Shown here in pieces: positions 17,664 to 26,611 of a DNA stretch of 64,000 bases (positions are counted from its first letter, which is position 1; the number at the start of each line of letters is the position of its first letter). The notes under the pieces were generated by a model. That model was not told where the DNA came from. It saw only the letters and a program-made list of their open reading frames with translations, and did no database searches. The stretch spans positions 6,262,001 to 6,326,000 of the forward strand of contig JAUSZU010000001.1 in assembly GCA_030817875.1 (NCBI GenBank), given 5' to 3'. The translations under genes were made by a program, and so were the position numbers. This DNA comes from Flavobacterium sp. W4I14. Lineage in GTDB: Bacteria; Bacteroidota; Bacteroidia; Sphingobacteriales; Sphingobacteriaceae.

Positions 17664-18536
17664 TTAAATCAAATTGGCTTTGATATAATCACAGCTTGTT
17701 TTGATCGACCCAATTGGATCAGGTTGGTAATTGGTTTCGTGCTCTACAAAGAAATGTTGCATGCCTGAAAGTTTTGCCTGAGCAAAAATGCTTTTAAAAT
17801 CAATAGCACCTTTACCTACCTCGGTATTCCATTCAGGTTTGGCTTTGTCCATATCTTTAACGTGCCACATTGGGAAACGGCCTGGATATTTTTTAAACAA
17901 AGCTAACGGATCGTTACCTGAACGTACCACCCAGTATAAATCCAATTCGAAATTTACCAGATTTTTATCGGTTTCGCTTAAGTAGACATCATAACCGGTA
18001 GTATCACCTAATTTCTTAAATTCGAAATCGTGGTTGTGATAGGCGAATTTTAAACCAGATGCTTTTGCAATTTCGGCAACCTTATTAAAATCATCAGCGG
18101 TTTTCTTAAAGCCATCTACTCCTTTGCTCATATCTACATGCGCGCCGGCAATGGTAAAGTATTTACCACCAATGGCTGCTGAAGATTCGATATCGGCTTT
18201 TAATTTGTCTGTCTTTCCGGTTTTTACAAAATCATCCATATGGTAATGGCCACTTGGTGCTTTTAAACCGTTTGCATTTAATAATGCTTTAAATTCTTTA
18301 GGGGTTAATCCCCAGAATTTTCCGTTAGAAAAACCATAGGTTTCAACTTCTTTATATCCGGCCTGTGCTACCTTTTCGATAATGCCTTTTACATCCTTTG
18401 GCAGTTCATTACGTAAAGAGTACAATTGTAAACCAACATTTTTATTTGCTTTATCAAAAGCAAAAGATGGAATTAACAATGCTGCTCCTGCAGCTAATCC
18501 TGCCTGTTTTAAGAATGTTCTTCTTGAGTTCATCAT
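17664..18536 (-). CDS. Sugar phosphate isomerase/epimerase-like TIM barrel, Tat-type signal (copy 1)
   Basis: A xylose-isomerase-like TIM barrel (AP endonuclease 2 superfamily) of 290 residues. It begins with a twin-arginine-like leader (SRRTFLKQAGLAAGAALLIP), so it is probably exported to the periplasm. Barrel motifs include VGLQLYSLRNELPKDVKG, KFAYHNHDFEF, NFELDLYWVVRSGNDP and MWHVKDMDK plus FFVEHETNY, containing the usual metal ligands. It is closely similar to its upstream neighbour throughout, so the two arose by tandem duplication. Last gene of the putative 3-keto-sugar cluster. Substrate unknown; isomerisation or elimination/hydration of 3-keto sugars is inferred from context. Confidence 0.85.
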   Translation of the reverse strand: MMNSRRTFLKQAGLAAGAALLIPSFAFDKANKNVGLQLYSLRNELPKDVKGIIEKVAQAGYKEVETYGFSNGKFWGLTPKEFKALLNANGLKAPSGHYHMDDFVKTGKTDKLKADIESSAAIGGKYFTIAGAHVDMSKGVDGFKKTADDFNKVAEIAKASGLKFAYHNHDFEFKKLGDTTGYDVYLSETDKNLVNFELDLYWVVRSGNDPLALFKKYPGRFPMWHVKDMDKAKPEWNTEVGKGAIDFKSIFAQAKLSGMQHFFVEHETNYQPDPIGSIKTSCDYIKANLI

Positions 18537-18543
18537 TTAAAAT

Positions 18544-19419
18544 TTAAATAATTTCTTTTTTAATGTATGCACAGCTAGCTGCAACAGACTCCATTGGGTT
18601 TGGCTTGTAATTGGTTTCGTGTTCTACAAAGAAGTGTTTCATGCCCGAAAGTTTGGCATCAGCAAAAATAGGTTTGAAATTAATAGAGCCTGTTCCTACT
18701 TCAGCATTCAACGCTGGATTTGCTTTATCCATATCTTTCACATGCCACATGGTAAAACGGCCCGGGTTTTCTTTAAATAGTTTGATCGGGTCGTTTCCTG
18801 AACGAACTACCCAATATAAATCAAGTTCAAAATCAACAAGATTTTTATCGGTTCCTTTTAGCAGGATTTCGTAACCAGTGGTATCACCTTGTTTCTCGAA
18901 TTCGAAATTGTGGTTGTGGTAAGCTAACCTGATACCAGCTTCTTTGGCCAATTTTCCGGCTTCGTTAATTTTGACTGCAATTTTTTTATAGTCGTCGGCA
19001 CTTTTTCTAATGCTTTCATCTAACCAGGGAATAGTTACATATTCGCTTCCAAGCACTTTGGCAGCAGCAATTGCTGCTTTTAATTCTTCAGTGTTTCCAT
19101 CGGTTAAATAGCTGCCTAGACCATAATGACCGCTTGGTGCAGTTAATCCGTTATCATCAAGCAATTTTTTGAATTCTGCTGGTGTTAAGCCCCAAAACTG
19201 ATCCTTTATAGAGAAACCATAAGTTTCGACCTCTTTAAAGCCAGCTTTAGCTACTTTAGCGATGGTTCCTTTTACATCTTTCGGAAGCTCATCTCTTAAA
19301 GAATATAACTGCAGACCAACTGATTTTTTATCGGAAGCCACACAAGCAAATGATGGAACCAAAAGTGCTGCAGCTGCAGCCATACTACTGTTTAAAATAA
19401 AACTTCTTCTTGATAACAT
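18544..19419 (-). CDS. Sugar phosphate isomerase/epimerase-like TIM barrel, Tat-type signal (copy 2)
   Basis: Paralog of the gene 7 bases downstream: it keeps the leader SRRSFILNSSMAAAAALLVP and shares the blocks VGLQLYSLRDELPKDVKGT, FWGLTPAEFKKLL, APSGHYGL, YHNHNFEF, FELDLYWVVRSGNDPIKLF, MWHVKDMDKANPALN and FFVEHETNYKP. Differences cluster around residues 105-140, where copy 1 has a different loop, suggesting diverged substrate contacts. Spacing indicates one operon. Family and inferred role are as for copy 1. Confidence 0.85.
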   Translation of the reverse strand: MLSRRSFILNSSMAAAAALLVPSFACVASDKKSVGLQLYSLRDELPKDVKGTIAKVAKAGFKEVETYGFSIKDQFWGLTPAEFKKLLDDNGLTAPSGHYGLGSYLTDGNTEELKAAIAAAKVLGSEYVTIPWLDESIRKSADDYKKIAVKINEAGKLAKEAGIRLAYHNHNFEFEKQGDTTGYEILLKGTDKNLVDFELDLYWVVRSGNDPIKLFKENPGRFTMWHVKDMDKANPALNAEVGTGSINFKPIFADAKLSGMKHFFVEHETNYKPNPMESVAASCAYIKKEII

Positions 19420-19429
19420 AGGTATATTT

Positions 19430-20320
19430 TTAGATGTCGCAAATGGAAACTGCCTTTTTTAGTGAGGCTATTTTGTCTGCATTTTTAGGTATAAATTCTT
19501 GTGCAACGAAACCTTTAAAGCCAGTTTCGGCAATGGCTTTCATTATTGCAGGATAATACAGTTCCTGCGTATCATCGATTTCGTTTCTTCCAGGAACACC
19601 AGCAGTATGGTAATGGGCAATGTATTGATGATATTCTCTGATATTTCTGATTACATCACCTTCATCAATCTGCATGTGGTAAATGTCGTAGAGTAATTTG
19701 AAATTCTCAGATCCTAAACGTTTGCAAAGTTCAGCTCCCCACGAGGTTCTATCACATTGATAATCCTTGTGGTTAATTTTGCTGTTTAACAGTTCCATTA
19801 CTAAAACAACATTATGTTTTTCTGCCAAGGGCATTAACTGTTTCAATCCTTTAACACAGTTGTTCCAGCCTGTTTCATCATCTTTACCGCGACGGCTTCC
19901 ACTAAAGCAGATTAAGTATTTGTAACCGGCTTCGGCAACAAGCGGAATCATTGCGGTGTAGTTTTGAATTAACTTTTCATGGAATTTTTCGTCGTTAAAA
20001 CCATCCACTAAATTAATCTCCGCACCATTGCACATGGTCGATTCTAAACCATGTTTTTTTAAAGTCGGCCAATCATTTGGCCCAACTAAATCAATGCCTT
20101 TAATGCCGATCTTTTTGGCTTCAACACAAAGTGTTTCTACATCTAAACCGCTAAAACACCAACGGCAAACGGCATGATTAATATTTCCTTTTAGCCTTAG
20201 TGGCTGATCTGATTCTGATTTATCCATTGCTAATGCTGAAAATCCTGAAGAAACACCAATTGCAGCAGTTCCTGCGATGATGTTCTTTAAAGCATTTCTT
20301 CTATTTACGTTCGACGCCAT
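19430..20320 (-). CDS. Hydroxypyruvate isomerase-like TIM barrel with Tat-type leader
   Basis: A 296-residue TIM barrel of the hydroxypyruvate isomerase (Hyi) branch: INHAVCRWCFSGLDVETLC, KGIDLVGPNDWPTLKK, VLVMELLNSKINHKDYQCD, LLYDIYHMQIDEGDVIRNI, YHTAGVPGRNEIDDTQELYY and FVAQEFIP. The Glu, Asp, His and Glu metal ligands are in place. The leader NRRNALKNIIAGTAAIGVSS looks like a twin-arginine signal, unlike cytoplasmic Hyi. It starts one base after the MFS gene stops and precedes two related barrels, so it belongs to the same operon. An isomerase role on an oxidised sugar is inference. Confidence 0.85.
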   Translation of the reverse strand: MASNVNRRNALKNIIAGTAAIGVSSGFSALAMDKSESDQPLRLKGNINHAVCRWCFSGLDVETLCVEAKKIGIKGIDLVGPNDWPTLKKHGLESTMCNGAEINLVDGFNDEKFHEKLIQNYTAMIPLVAEAGYKYLICFSGSRRGKDDETGWNNCVKGLKQLMPLAEKHNVVLVMELLNSKINHKDYQCDRTSWGAELCKRLGSENFKLLYDIYHMQIDEGDVIRNIREYHQYIAHYHTAGVPGRNEIDDTQELYYPAIMKAIAETGFKGFVAQEFIPKNADKIASLKKAVSICDI

Positions 20321-20321
20321 A

Positions 20322-21563
20322 TTAAACAGTTTTAGGTTCTATTTCAGCTTTGGATTTATCGTTGAAAACCAAAGCAAATAATAAAAATACCACTAATGCA
20401 ATTCCTGCTGGGATAATCCAGATCATTTTCCAGTCCATTACGCCATCAGCTGCTTTGTAGGCATCAGAAATTTTACCTGCTACGGCAAATCCAATTAACA
20501 TTCCTACGCCGTAAGTAGCTAAGGTAATTAAGCCTTGGGCTGAACTTTTAAAACGCTCGCCAGCTTTAGAGTTGGTATAAATCTGTCCTGAAACGAAAAA
20601 GAAATCGTAGCAAACACCATGTAACGCAATTCCTAAAATTAGCATAAAACTCAGTTCGCCTGCATTGCCGTAAGCAAATAATGCATAACGTACTGCCCAC
20701 GCCAGCATGCCCACCAAGATGGTCATTTTAAAACCGAATCTTTTAAAGAATACTGGGATAAATAATAAGAAAATAACTTCTGAAGCCTGACCAATAGTCA
20801 TTTTTCCCGTGGGGTTATCCATACCGATATTGGAAAGGAATGGATTTGCATTTTGATAGTAAAAAGCCAGAGGGATGCAGATCAAAATAGATGAAATAAA
20901 GAAAATTAAGAAGTTTCTGTCTTTCAAAAGTTTTAAAGCATCAAGACCTAATACATCAGAAACGGTAATTTTTTCATCTGAAGAAACTTTAGGTGGGGTT
21001 TTTGGTAAGGTAAAGCTGAATAAACCTAAAGCTAAAGATACTATACCAGCCATTAAGAAAGTATTTTTCAATAAGCCAGCTTCTGTACCTTCTTTTGAAT
21101 CCCAATGGAAGAAATAACTGATTAATAAACCTGCAGCAATCCAGCCTAAGGTACCCCAGATACGGATTGATGAAAACTCTTTCTCCGGATCTTTCATTTG
21201 ATTGAAAGAAACTGAGTTTACCAAAGCCAGTGTTGGCATAAAAAGGATCATATAGCCCAACACGTAAGGATAAAATATGCTTACATCTGTAGCATTATAC
21301 ATTTGGTACATCAATAATGCTCCGACAATATGTAGCACACCTAAAATGCGCTCAGCATTAAAATATCTGTCGGCAATTAAACCTACAATAAAAGGAGCAA
21401 TGATAGCGCCCCATGATTGGGTTGAAAATACAGCCCCGGTTTCTGAGCCCGTGGCTTTAAGGTTATTTCCTAAGAAAGTTCCAAGTGTTACAAACCAGGC
21501 GCCCCAGATAAAAAATTCCAGGAACATCATGGCGGAGAGTTTAAAGCGAGTAGTGCTATTCAT
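20322..21563 (-). CDS. MFS transporter, nucleoside:H+ symporter (NupG/XapB-like) family
   Basis: Twelve predicted membrane helices in 413 residues. The N-terminus FKLSAMMFLEFFIWGAWFV and the segment SSIRIWGTLGWIAAGLLISY are typical of the nucleoside permease branch of the major facilitator superfamily, as is HGVCYDFFFVSGQIYT in the second half. In Bacteroidota, members of this branch are often found in sugar-oxidation loci rather than nucleoside loci, and here the neighbours point to uptake of an oxidised or released sugar across the inner membrane. It is cotranscribed with the Hyi-like gene. Confidence 0.85.
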   Translation of the reverse strand: MNSTTRFKLSAMMFLEFFIWGAWFVTLGTFLGNNLKATGSETGAVFSTQSWGAIIAPFIVGLIADRYFNAERILGVLHIVGALLMYQMYNATDVSIFYPYVLGYMILFMPTLALVNSVSFNQMKDPEKEFSSIRIWGTLGWIAAGLLISYFFHWDSKEGTEAGLLKNTFLMAGIVSLALGLFSFTLPKTPPKVSSDEKITVSDVLGLDALKLLKDRNFLIFFISSILICIPLAFYYQNANPFLSNIGMDNPTGKMTIGQASEVIFLLFIPVFFKRFGFKMTILVGMLAWAVRYALFAYGNAGELSFMLILGIALHGVCYDFFFVSGQIYTNSKAGERFKSSAQGLITLATYGVGMLIGFAVAGKISDAYKAADGVMDWKMIWIIPAGIALVVFLLFALVFNDKSKAEIEPKTV

Positions 21564-21570
21564 TTGGCTT

Positions 21571-21736
21571 ATATAAGGTTGTATAAGGTATAAGGTTAAA
21601 GATATAGGGTGTAAGGTAAAAGGTATTATGTTAATGGGAATTGAGTAAATTTTATGCTTTCCTGCGCTCTAACTCGAATATATGGTTAAAGCGAAAGAAA
21701 AGAAACCTTCAGCCTTCTACCTTACGCCTTTAACCT
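21571..21736. repeat. AAGGTATAAGG-type repeat inside the cluster
   Basis: AAGGTTGTATAAGGTATAAGG and variants at the left end, complementary forms (CTTCTACCTTACGCCTTTAACC) at the right end, with about 100 A/T-rich bases between. It separates the DUF1080 stop from the MFS start, so it may be a processing or attenuation point. Confidence 0.6.
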
Positions 21737-21739
21737 CGA

Positions 21740-22420
21740 TTATAGTTCTTTAATAGAGATGTTTTTGTACCAAACTTCGTCTCCGTGATCTTGTAAGGCA
21801 ATTTTACCTGTTTTAAAAGTGCCCCAATTTTCCCATGTTGCAAATTTGCTGCCTGCAACAATTTTTTTCCAGTTATCATCCCAAAGGGTGGTTTTTACTA
21901 CTTCAACACCATTTAAAATTAGCGTTAGTTTGCCCTTTTTACTGATGATTTCTGCTTTATTCCATTCGCCAACAGCTTTAACTGGCTCTGATGAACTTTT
22001 TACCAGATCGTATAAATCGCCGGCACGGTGCTTAGTGATTTTTCCATCTGGGTGGCCATCATTATCAATAACCTGCATTTCTAAACCTGTAGAATAGGTA
22101 GCATGGTATTTAGGTTCTTCGTGAACATAAAAAATTAAACCGCTATTTGCTTTTGGAGCCACTTTCCATTCGTATTTTAAATGGAAATCGCCGTATTCCT
22201 TATCGGTAACCAAATCGCCGCCACCGTCTTTACCTTTGGTAGCTAAATCTAAATGAAGGGCACCATCCTGAACCTGCCAGGCGCTGCCAACCGTAGTTTT
22301 ATTGTAAGTATGCCAGCCTGTTGTTGTTTTACCATCAAAAAGTGGCTTAAAGCCCTTTTGAGCCTTTGATATTTGTGTTACCGCTAACAAAATGCAAGCA
22401 GAAAGAAAGATTTTTTTCAT
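21740..22420 (-). CDS. DUF1080 (3-keto-disaccharide hydrolase family) secreted protein
   Basis: A signal peptide (MKKIFLSACILLAVTQISKA) is followed by one DUF1080 domain filling the remaining 205 residues: GFKPLFDGKTTTGWHTYNK, SAWQVQDGALHLD, GDLVTDKEYGDFHLKYEWK, NSGLIFYVHEE, TGLEMQVIDNDGHPDGK and NWGTFKTGKIALQDHGDEV. This beta-jelly-roll family was renamed 3-keto-disaccharide hydrolase after members were shown to cleave 3-keto-glycosides. The surrounding GMC dehydrogenase, Gfo/Idh/MocA and TIM-barrel genes are the expected companions. Bacteroides members act on 3-keto-glycosides by elimination/hydration rather than classical hydrolysis. The aglycone here is unknown. Confidence 0.9.
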   Translation of the reverse strand: MKKIFLSACILLAVTQISKAQKGFKPLFDGKTTTGWHTYNKTTVGSAWQVQDGALHLDLATKGKDGGGDLVTDKEYGDFHLKYEWKVAPKANSGLIFYVHEEPKYHATYSTGLEMQVIDNDGHPDGKITKHRAGDLYDLVKSSSEPVKAVGEWNKAEIISKKGKLTLILNGVEVVKTTLWDDNWKKIVAGSKFATWENWGTFKTGKIALQDHGDEVWYKNISIKEL

Positions 22421-22433
22421 TTTTTTAGAATAA

Positions 22434-22461
22434 AACCTGATAGGTGTAAACCTATCAGGTT
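22434..22461 (-). terminator. Palindromic stem-loop after the Gfo/Idh/MocA gene
   Basis: AACCTGATAGGT-GTAA-ACCTATCAGGTT, a 12-base perfect stem, 8 bases past the stop codon and inside the cluster. Probably a partial terminator or a 3'-end-protecting hairpin. Confidence 0.6.
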
Positions 22462-22468
22462 AGGGTAA

Positions 22469-23926
22469 TTAAAGAGTTAAATTGTTCCAGCCTTTGCGGT
22501 ATTCGCGTTTTACAAATTGGTTGGCTTCGTCAAAATTGGTAACTTTCATATTGTCGTTATCCCAAAGCATTTTAGTGTACCTGCCTGGATAAGTAGTTTT
22601 ACCGTTTACCGTTTTTTGGATATCGAAACTTCTGATTGCCAGATTTGCCATCAGTAAAGCTTCTGTTAATGGGCCGGCAATTTCGAAAGGCGAACTTACT
22701 TCTTGCTTACCATAACCCGCAATTGCGGCTTCAACCCATTGTTTATAGTGCCCGTTTGCGCCATCTGGTACACGGGTGTATTTTGGTGCTACCTTAATGT
22801 CTTTGTTTTTACTTAAAGGCAATAGTTTTGGGTTTGCACTATACGTTTCAGACATCATTTTGCCTTTAGTTCCAATAAACAGGGTCCCATTACCACCATC
22901 ACCAAAGGTTTCGTTTGCTTCTAATTCTTCCGGACGTTCTGGTTGGATACCACCATCCATCCAGTGTAAGGTAACATCGCCTTTTGTTTTATCTGTTTTC
23001 GGGAATTTCAAGGTAACATGGCTTGATGGAGGGCAGCTTTCAGGGAAATAACCGCGTTTAAATTCATCTACATAAACAGAACCTACACTGGCCTGAACTT
23101 CTTTCGCATATTTTAAGTTTAATACGCTAAATGGTGCTTCGATTAAGTGACAGCCCATATCGCCCAAGGCGCCAGTACCATAATCCCACCAGCCACGCCA
23201 GTTAAAGGGAACCAATTTGTCAATATAATCTTTTTCGGGTGCAGTACCAAGCCATAAATTCCAATCCAATTCGGCAGGGATTTCGGCTTTTTTTGTTGGG
23301 CGCGGAATGCCTTGTGGCCAAACCGGTCTATCAGTCCATGCGTAAACTGTATGTACATCGCCAATTAAACCAGCTTCGTACCATTCTTTCATTTGGCGCG
23401 GGCCATCGTTTGATGCACCTTGATTTCCCATTTGGGTTACCACTTTATATTTTTTTGCAGCAGCGGTTAGAATCCGCGCCTCATAAATATCATGTGTTAA
23501 AGGTTTCTGCACATAAACGTGTTTGCCCAACTGCATAGCTGCTAAAGCCTGGATAGCATGATTATGATCGGGAGTAGAAACAGACACAGCGTCGAAATTT
23601 TTATGTTCCTTATCTAACATTTCGCGCCAATCTTTATAGTATTTTGCTTTAGGAAAAGCTTTAACACTATTTGCTGCACGGCGATCGTCTACATCGCATA
23701 AAAAAGCAATATCTGCTTTTCCGCTTTTGTAAAACATGCTTAAATCGCTTTGGCCTTTTCCGCCAACACCAATACCGGCAACTAATAAACGATCGCTTGG
23801 TGCCAGATAACCGGGGCCACCTAAAACATGGCGGGGCACAATCATAAACGCAGCAGCGGCAATAGCTGTGGTCTTAATAAAATCACGGCGGTTACTCGCG
23901 TTTTTATTTTCTTGCTCTGTTTTCAT
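22469..23926 (-). CDS. Gfo/Idh/MocA family oxidoreductase with Tat-type signal
   Basis: A 485-residue member of the Gfo/Idh/MocA family. The leader NRRDFIKTTAIAAAAFMIVP indicates export by the Tat system, with NAD(P) bound before export. The Rossmann motif is AGIGVGGKGQSDL (variant GxGxxG), the strand motif SVSTPDHNHAIQAL follows, and the EKP motif appears as YVQKPLTHD (Gln for Glu). C-terminal GDMGCHLIEAPFSVLNL is typical of the long exported subgroup. It is likely to oxidise or reduce a sugar at C3 in the cluster's pathway. Confidence 0.87.
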   Translation of the reverse strand: MKTEQENKNASNRRDFIKTTAIAAAAFMIVPRHVLGGPGYLAPSDRLLVAGIGVGGKGQSDLSMFYKSGKADIAFLCDVDDRRAANSVKAFPKAKYYKDWREMLDKEHKNFDAVSVSTPDHNHAIQALAAMQLGKHVYVQKPLTHDIYEARILTAAAKKYKVVTQMGNQGASNDGPRQMKEWYEAGLIGDVHTVYAWTDRPVWPQGIPRPTKKAEIPAELDWNLWLGTAPEKDYIDKLVPFNWRGWWDYGTGALGDMGCHLIEAPFSVLNLKYAKEVQASVGSVYVDEFKRGYFPESCPPSSHVTLKFPKTDKTKGDVTLHWMDGGIQPERPEELEANETFGDGGNGTLFIGTKGKMMSETYSANPKLLPLSKNKDIKVAPKYTRVPDGANGHYKQWVEAAIAGYGKQEVSSPFEIAGPLTEALLMANLAIRSFDIQKTVNGKTTYPGRYTKMLWDNDNMKVTNFDEANQFVKREYRKGWNNLTL

Positions 23927-23956
23927 ATAAGTAAATCGATTTGCTAACTGGGTCGA

Positions 23957-24343
23957 TTATTTTTTCTTTAAGGATAAGATATACTTTACCATTAATTTTG
24001 CATCGTCTTTTTTAAGGGTAGCGTGAGCAGTCATCGGCATATTGCCCCAAACTCCTGTTCCACCTTTAATAATCTTATCGGCTAACATGTTGATGTTTTT
24101 CTCGGTAGCTGGATATTTTTTTGCAATTTCTACGTATGCAGGGCCAATAATTTTATTGGTCTTGTTGTGGCAACCAAGGCAATCAGATTTGTTGATCAGT
24201 TTTTCACCTGGATTTGACTGCAAAGCAGCATGATTGGTTAATGTTGCTGTCGCAACCACAGTTTTCTCTCTCGATAAATCAGCTTTTGAAAACGACGCCA
24301 TAAAAATGACTACAGCGCCTAAAGCTAAAAATGTTTTTTTCAT
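23957..24343 (-). CDS. Class I c-type cytochrome, periplasmic
   Basis: A signal peptide (MKKTFLALGAVVIFMASFSKA) and a single haem site, CLGCHNKTNKIIGPAY, with the axial Met in GNMPMTAHATLKK. It is 128 residues long. It ends 30 bases from the start of a Gfo/Idh/MocA gene and lies in the same strand block as the GMC dehydrogenase and its small subunit. FAD-dependent sugar dehydrogenases of the GMC/subunit-3 type pass electrons to a c-type cytochrome, so this is the probable acceptor or link to the respiratory chain. Confidence 0.88.
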   Translation of the reverse strand: MKKTFLALGAVVIFMASFSKADLSREKTVVATATLTNHAALQSNPGEKLINKSDCLGCHNKTNKIIGPAYVEIAKKYPATEKNINMLADKIIKGGTGVWGNMPMTAHATLKKDDAKLMVKYILSLKKK

Positions 24344-24365
24344 CTTGTGTGTGTTTTGTGTTTTG

Positions 24366-25424
24366 TTAATCTTGTAATCCTAATATTCTTTTATTGAAAG
24401 CGCTATCACTACCCGATGCTGCAAAATCGTCAAATGCTTTATCGGTTACGTTAATAATGTTCTTTTTAATAAATTCTGCGCCTTCGCGGGCACCATCTTG
24501 CTGGTTTTTGATACAGCATTCCCATTCCATAACGGCCCAACCTTTAAAATCATATTGCGCCAATTTACTAAAAATGGTTTTAAAATCAACCTGACCATCA
24601 CCTGGTGAGCGGTAACGACCAGCACGATTTGCCCAACTCTGATATCCACCAAAAGTGCCTTGTTTGCCTGTAGGGTTAAACTCTGCATCTTTAACATGGA
24701 ACGCTTTTATGCGTTCGTGGTAAAAATCGATGTATTGAATGTAATCCAATTGTTGCAACACAAAGTGTGATGGATCATACAATAAGCATGCCCGAGGATG
24801 ATTATTTACCGCAGCGAGGAACATTTCATAGGTTTCGCCATCAAATAAATCTTCACCTGGATGTATTTCGTAGCAAACATCAACGCCACATTGGTCGAAT
24901 TCGTTTAAAATTGGTGTCCAGCGTTTTGCCAATTCTGCAAAACCCTCTTCAACCAATCCTGCCGGGCGCTGTGGCCAGGGATGGAAATATTGCCACAATA
25001 ATGAGCCGCTAAATGTGGCATGTGCATTTAAACCTAAGTTTTGAGAGGCTTTAGCTGCATATTTCATTTGCTGCACCGCCCATTCTGTTCTTGCTTTTGG
25101 ATTTTTGTGTACTTCTTTTGGTGCAAAGCCATCAAAAAGGTCATCATAAGCAGGGTGTACCGCAACCAATTGACCTTGTAAGTGTGTAGAAAGTTCAGTA
25201 ATTTCTAAGCCATAAGAAGCTATTTTTCCTTTCAGTTCATCTGCATAGGTTTTGCTTTCGGCAGCTTTTTGAAGATCGATAAATCTTGTATCTAAGGTTG
25301 GCATCTGAATGCCTTTAAAACCTAAACCTGCTGCCCATTTACAAATACTGTCCAGAGAGTTAAATGGGGCTTCATCGCTTATAAATTGTGCTAAAAATAC
25401 TGCTGGTCCTTTTATCGTTGTCAT
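24366..25424 (-). CDS. Sugar phosphate isomerase/epimerase-like TIM barrel (cytoplasmic type)
   Basis: A TIM barrel of 352 residues without a signal peptide, longer than the other barrels in the cluster. Motifs: VFLAQFISDEAPFNSL, KGIQMPTLDTRFIDL, ELSTHLQGQLVAVHPAYDDL, FSGSLLWQYFHPWPQRP, VDVCYEIHPGEDLFDGETY, LLYDPSHFVLQQLDYIQYID and FHVKDAEFNPTGKQGTFGGY with WEC. The Glu/Asp/His/Glu metal-binding pattern is retained. It is the conserved partner of the following Gfo/Idh/MocA gene, which lies 9 bases upstream. Probably acts on the imported sugar in the cytoplasm, unlike the exported barrels. Confidence 0.85.
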   Translation of the reverse strand: MTTIKGPAVFLAQFISDEAPFNSLDSICKWAAGLGFKGIQMPTLDTRFIDLQKAAESKTYADELKGKIASYGLEITELSTHLQGQLVAVHPAYDDLFDGFAPKEVHKNPKARTEWAVQQMKYAAKASQNLGLNAHATFSGSLLWQYFHPWPQRPAGLVEEGFAELAKRWTPILNEFDQCGVDVCYEIHPGEDLFDGETYEMFLAAVNNHPRACLLYDPSHFVLQQLDYIQYIDFYHERIKAFHVKDAEFNPTGKQGTFGGYQSWANRAGRYRSPGDGQVDFKTIFSKLAQYDFKGWAVMEWECCIKNQQDGAREGAEFIKKNIINVTDKAFDDFAASGSDSAFNKRILGLQD

Positions 25425-25433
25425 GCCTGATTG

Positions 25434-26591
25434 TTATAATTTATAATCTAACCACTTTTGGTCTGATTGGCTGGAAGCCACTACATTTTCGATAAATGCC
25501 ATTCCTCTAATTCCATCTTCAGTACTTGGAAAGTCTAACATTTCAGCAGTAGGTTGCTCGTTATTCAACTTCGCATCAACTGTTAACGCAAAGTTTTTAT
25601 AAATATTTGCAAATGCTTCTAGATAACCTTCTGGGTGACCACCAGGAGTTCGGGTATTGTGCTGTGCGAAACTGCCCATATAACCGTTGCCTGTTCTATA
25701 AATTTGAGCAGGAGCATTTAACCATTTCACAATTAAGGTGTTCGGTTCCATCTGGTGCCATTCCATGCCACCCTTTTCGCCATATACTCTAATCTTCAAT
25801 GCATTTTCTTCCCCGGCAGCAATTTGTGATGCTACAAGGACACCATTGGCACCGTTATCGAATTTTAACAATACGTTTCCATCATCATCAATAGCTCTTC
25901 CTGGAACAACAATACTTAAATCAGCACAGATTTTAGTGATTTTTAAACCAGAAATATACTCTGCTAAATGAGCGGCATGCGTACCGATATCGCCCATGCT
26001 ACCGCTTTTTCCAGTTTTAGATGGATCGGTACGCCAGGCTGCCTGTGCATTTCCTTCACGCTCAGATAAAGTACTTAACCAGCCTTGAGGATATTCGACC
26101 ATGATTTTTCTGATTGCGCCTAAAGCACCTTCGCTAACCATTTGTTTGGCCTGTTTAACCATTGGGTAACCAGAGTAGGTATGCGTTAAACATAGTGTTA
26201 AGCCAGTTTCTTCTACTTTGGCTTTTAGCTGTTTTGCTTCTTCCAAAGTTAAAGTCATTGGTTTTTCAATCACCACGTTGAAACCCTTATCCAAAGCCAT
26301 CATTGCAGGGGCAAAGTGAGCAAAGTTTGGAGTTACAATGGTTACAAAGTCAATTCTTTCATCTGCTGGCAATTCACTTTCCTTCGTCAGCATTTCTTCG
26401 TAATTGGTGTAGATTCTGTTATCCGGAAGAAAAAGTAGTTTTCCAGATTCGTATCCAATTTCAGGATTTACACTTAGAGCTCCGGCAGATAATTCAATAA
26501 GGCCATCCATATTGGCAGCCAAACGGTGTACGGCACCGATAAAAGCGTCTTTTCCACCGCCTATCATGCCCATTCTTAATTTTCTTTTCAT
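25434..26591 (-). CDS. Gfo/Idh/MocA family oxidoreductase (cytoplasmic)
   Basis: A NAD(P)-dependent sugar/inositol dehydrogenase family member of 385 residues. The Rossmann motif is RMGMIGGGKDAFIG, the third-strand block is DFVTIVTPNFAHF, the EKP motif is NVVIEKPMTLTLEEA, and the C-terminal catalytic region carries GSMGDIGTHAAHLAEYISG. It has no signal peptide, in contrast to the other oxidoreductase of the cluster. Paired with the TIM barrel downstream, it likely re-reduces a 3-keto sugar or oxidises the product. A 181-base gap with a direct duplication separates it from the GMC gene. Confidence 0.87.
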   Translation of the reverse strand: MKRKLRMGMIGGGKDAFIGAVHRLAANMDGLIELSAGALSVNPEIGYESGKLLFLPDNRIYTNYEEMLTKESELPADERIDFVTIVTPNFAHFAPAMMALDKGFNVVIEKPMTLTLEEAKQLKAKVEETGLTLCLTHTYSGYPMVKQAKQMVSEGALGAIRKIMVEYPQGWLSTLSEREGNAQAAWRTDPSKTGKSGSMGDIGTHAAHLAEYISGLKITKICADLSIVVPGRAIDDDGNVLLKFDNGANGVLVASQIAAGEENALKIRVYGEKGGMEWHQMEPNTLIVKWLNAPAQIYRTGNGYMGSFAQHNTRTPGGHPEGYLEAFANIYKNFALTVDAKLNNEQPTAEMLDFPSTEDGIRGMAFIENVVASSQSDQKWLDYKL

Positions 26592-26611
26592 GTTTATAAA
26601 GGTGAGGGGTT

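Noticed and set aside
20322..21563. True nucleoside transporter
   Set aside because: The family name suggests nucleosides, but no nucleoside catabolic genes are near; the neighbours favour a sugar. Left as an MFS symporter of that family.
22469..23926. Inactive oxidoreductase because EKP reads QKP
   Set aside because: Lys and Pro, the important residues, are retained and the same variation occurs in exported family members.
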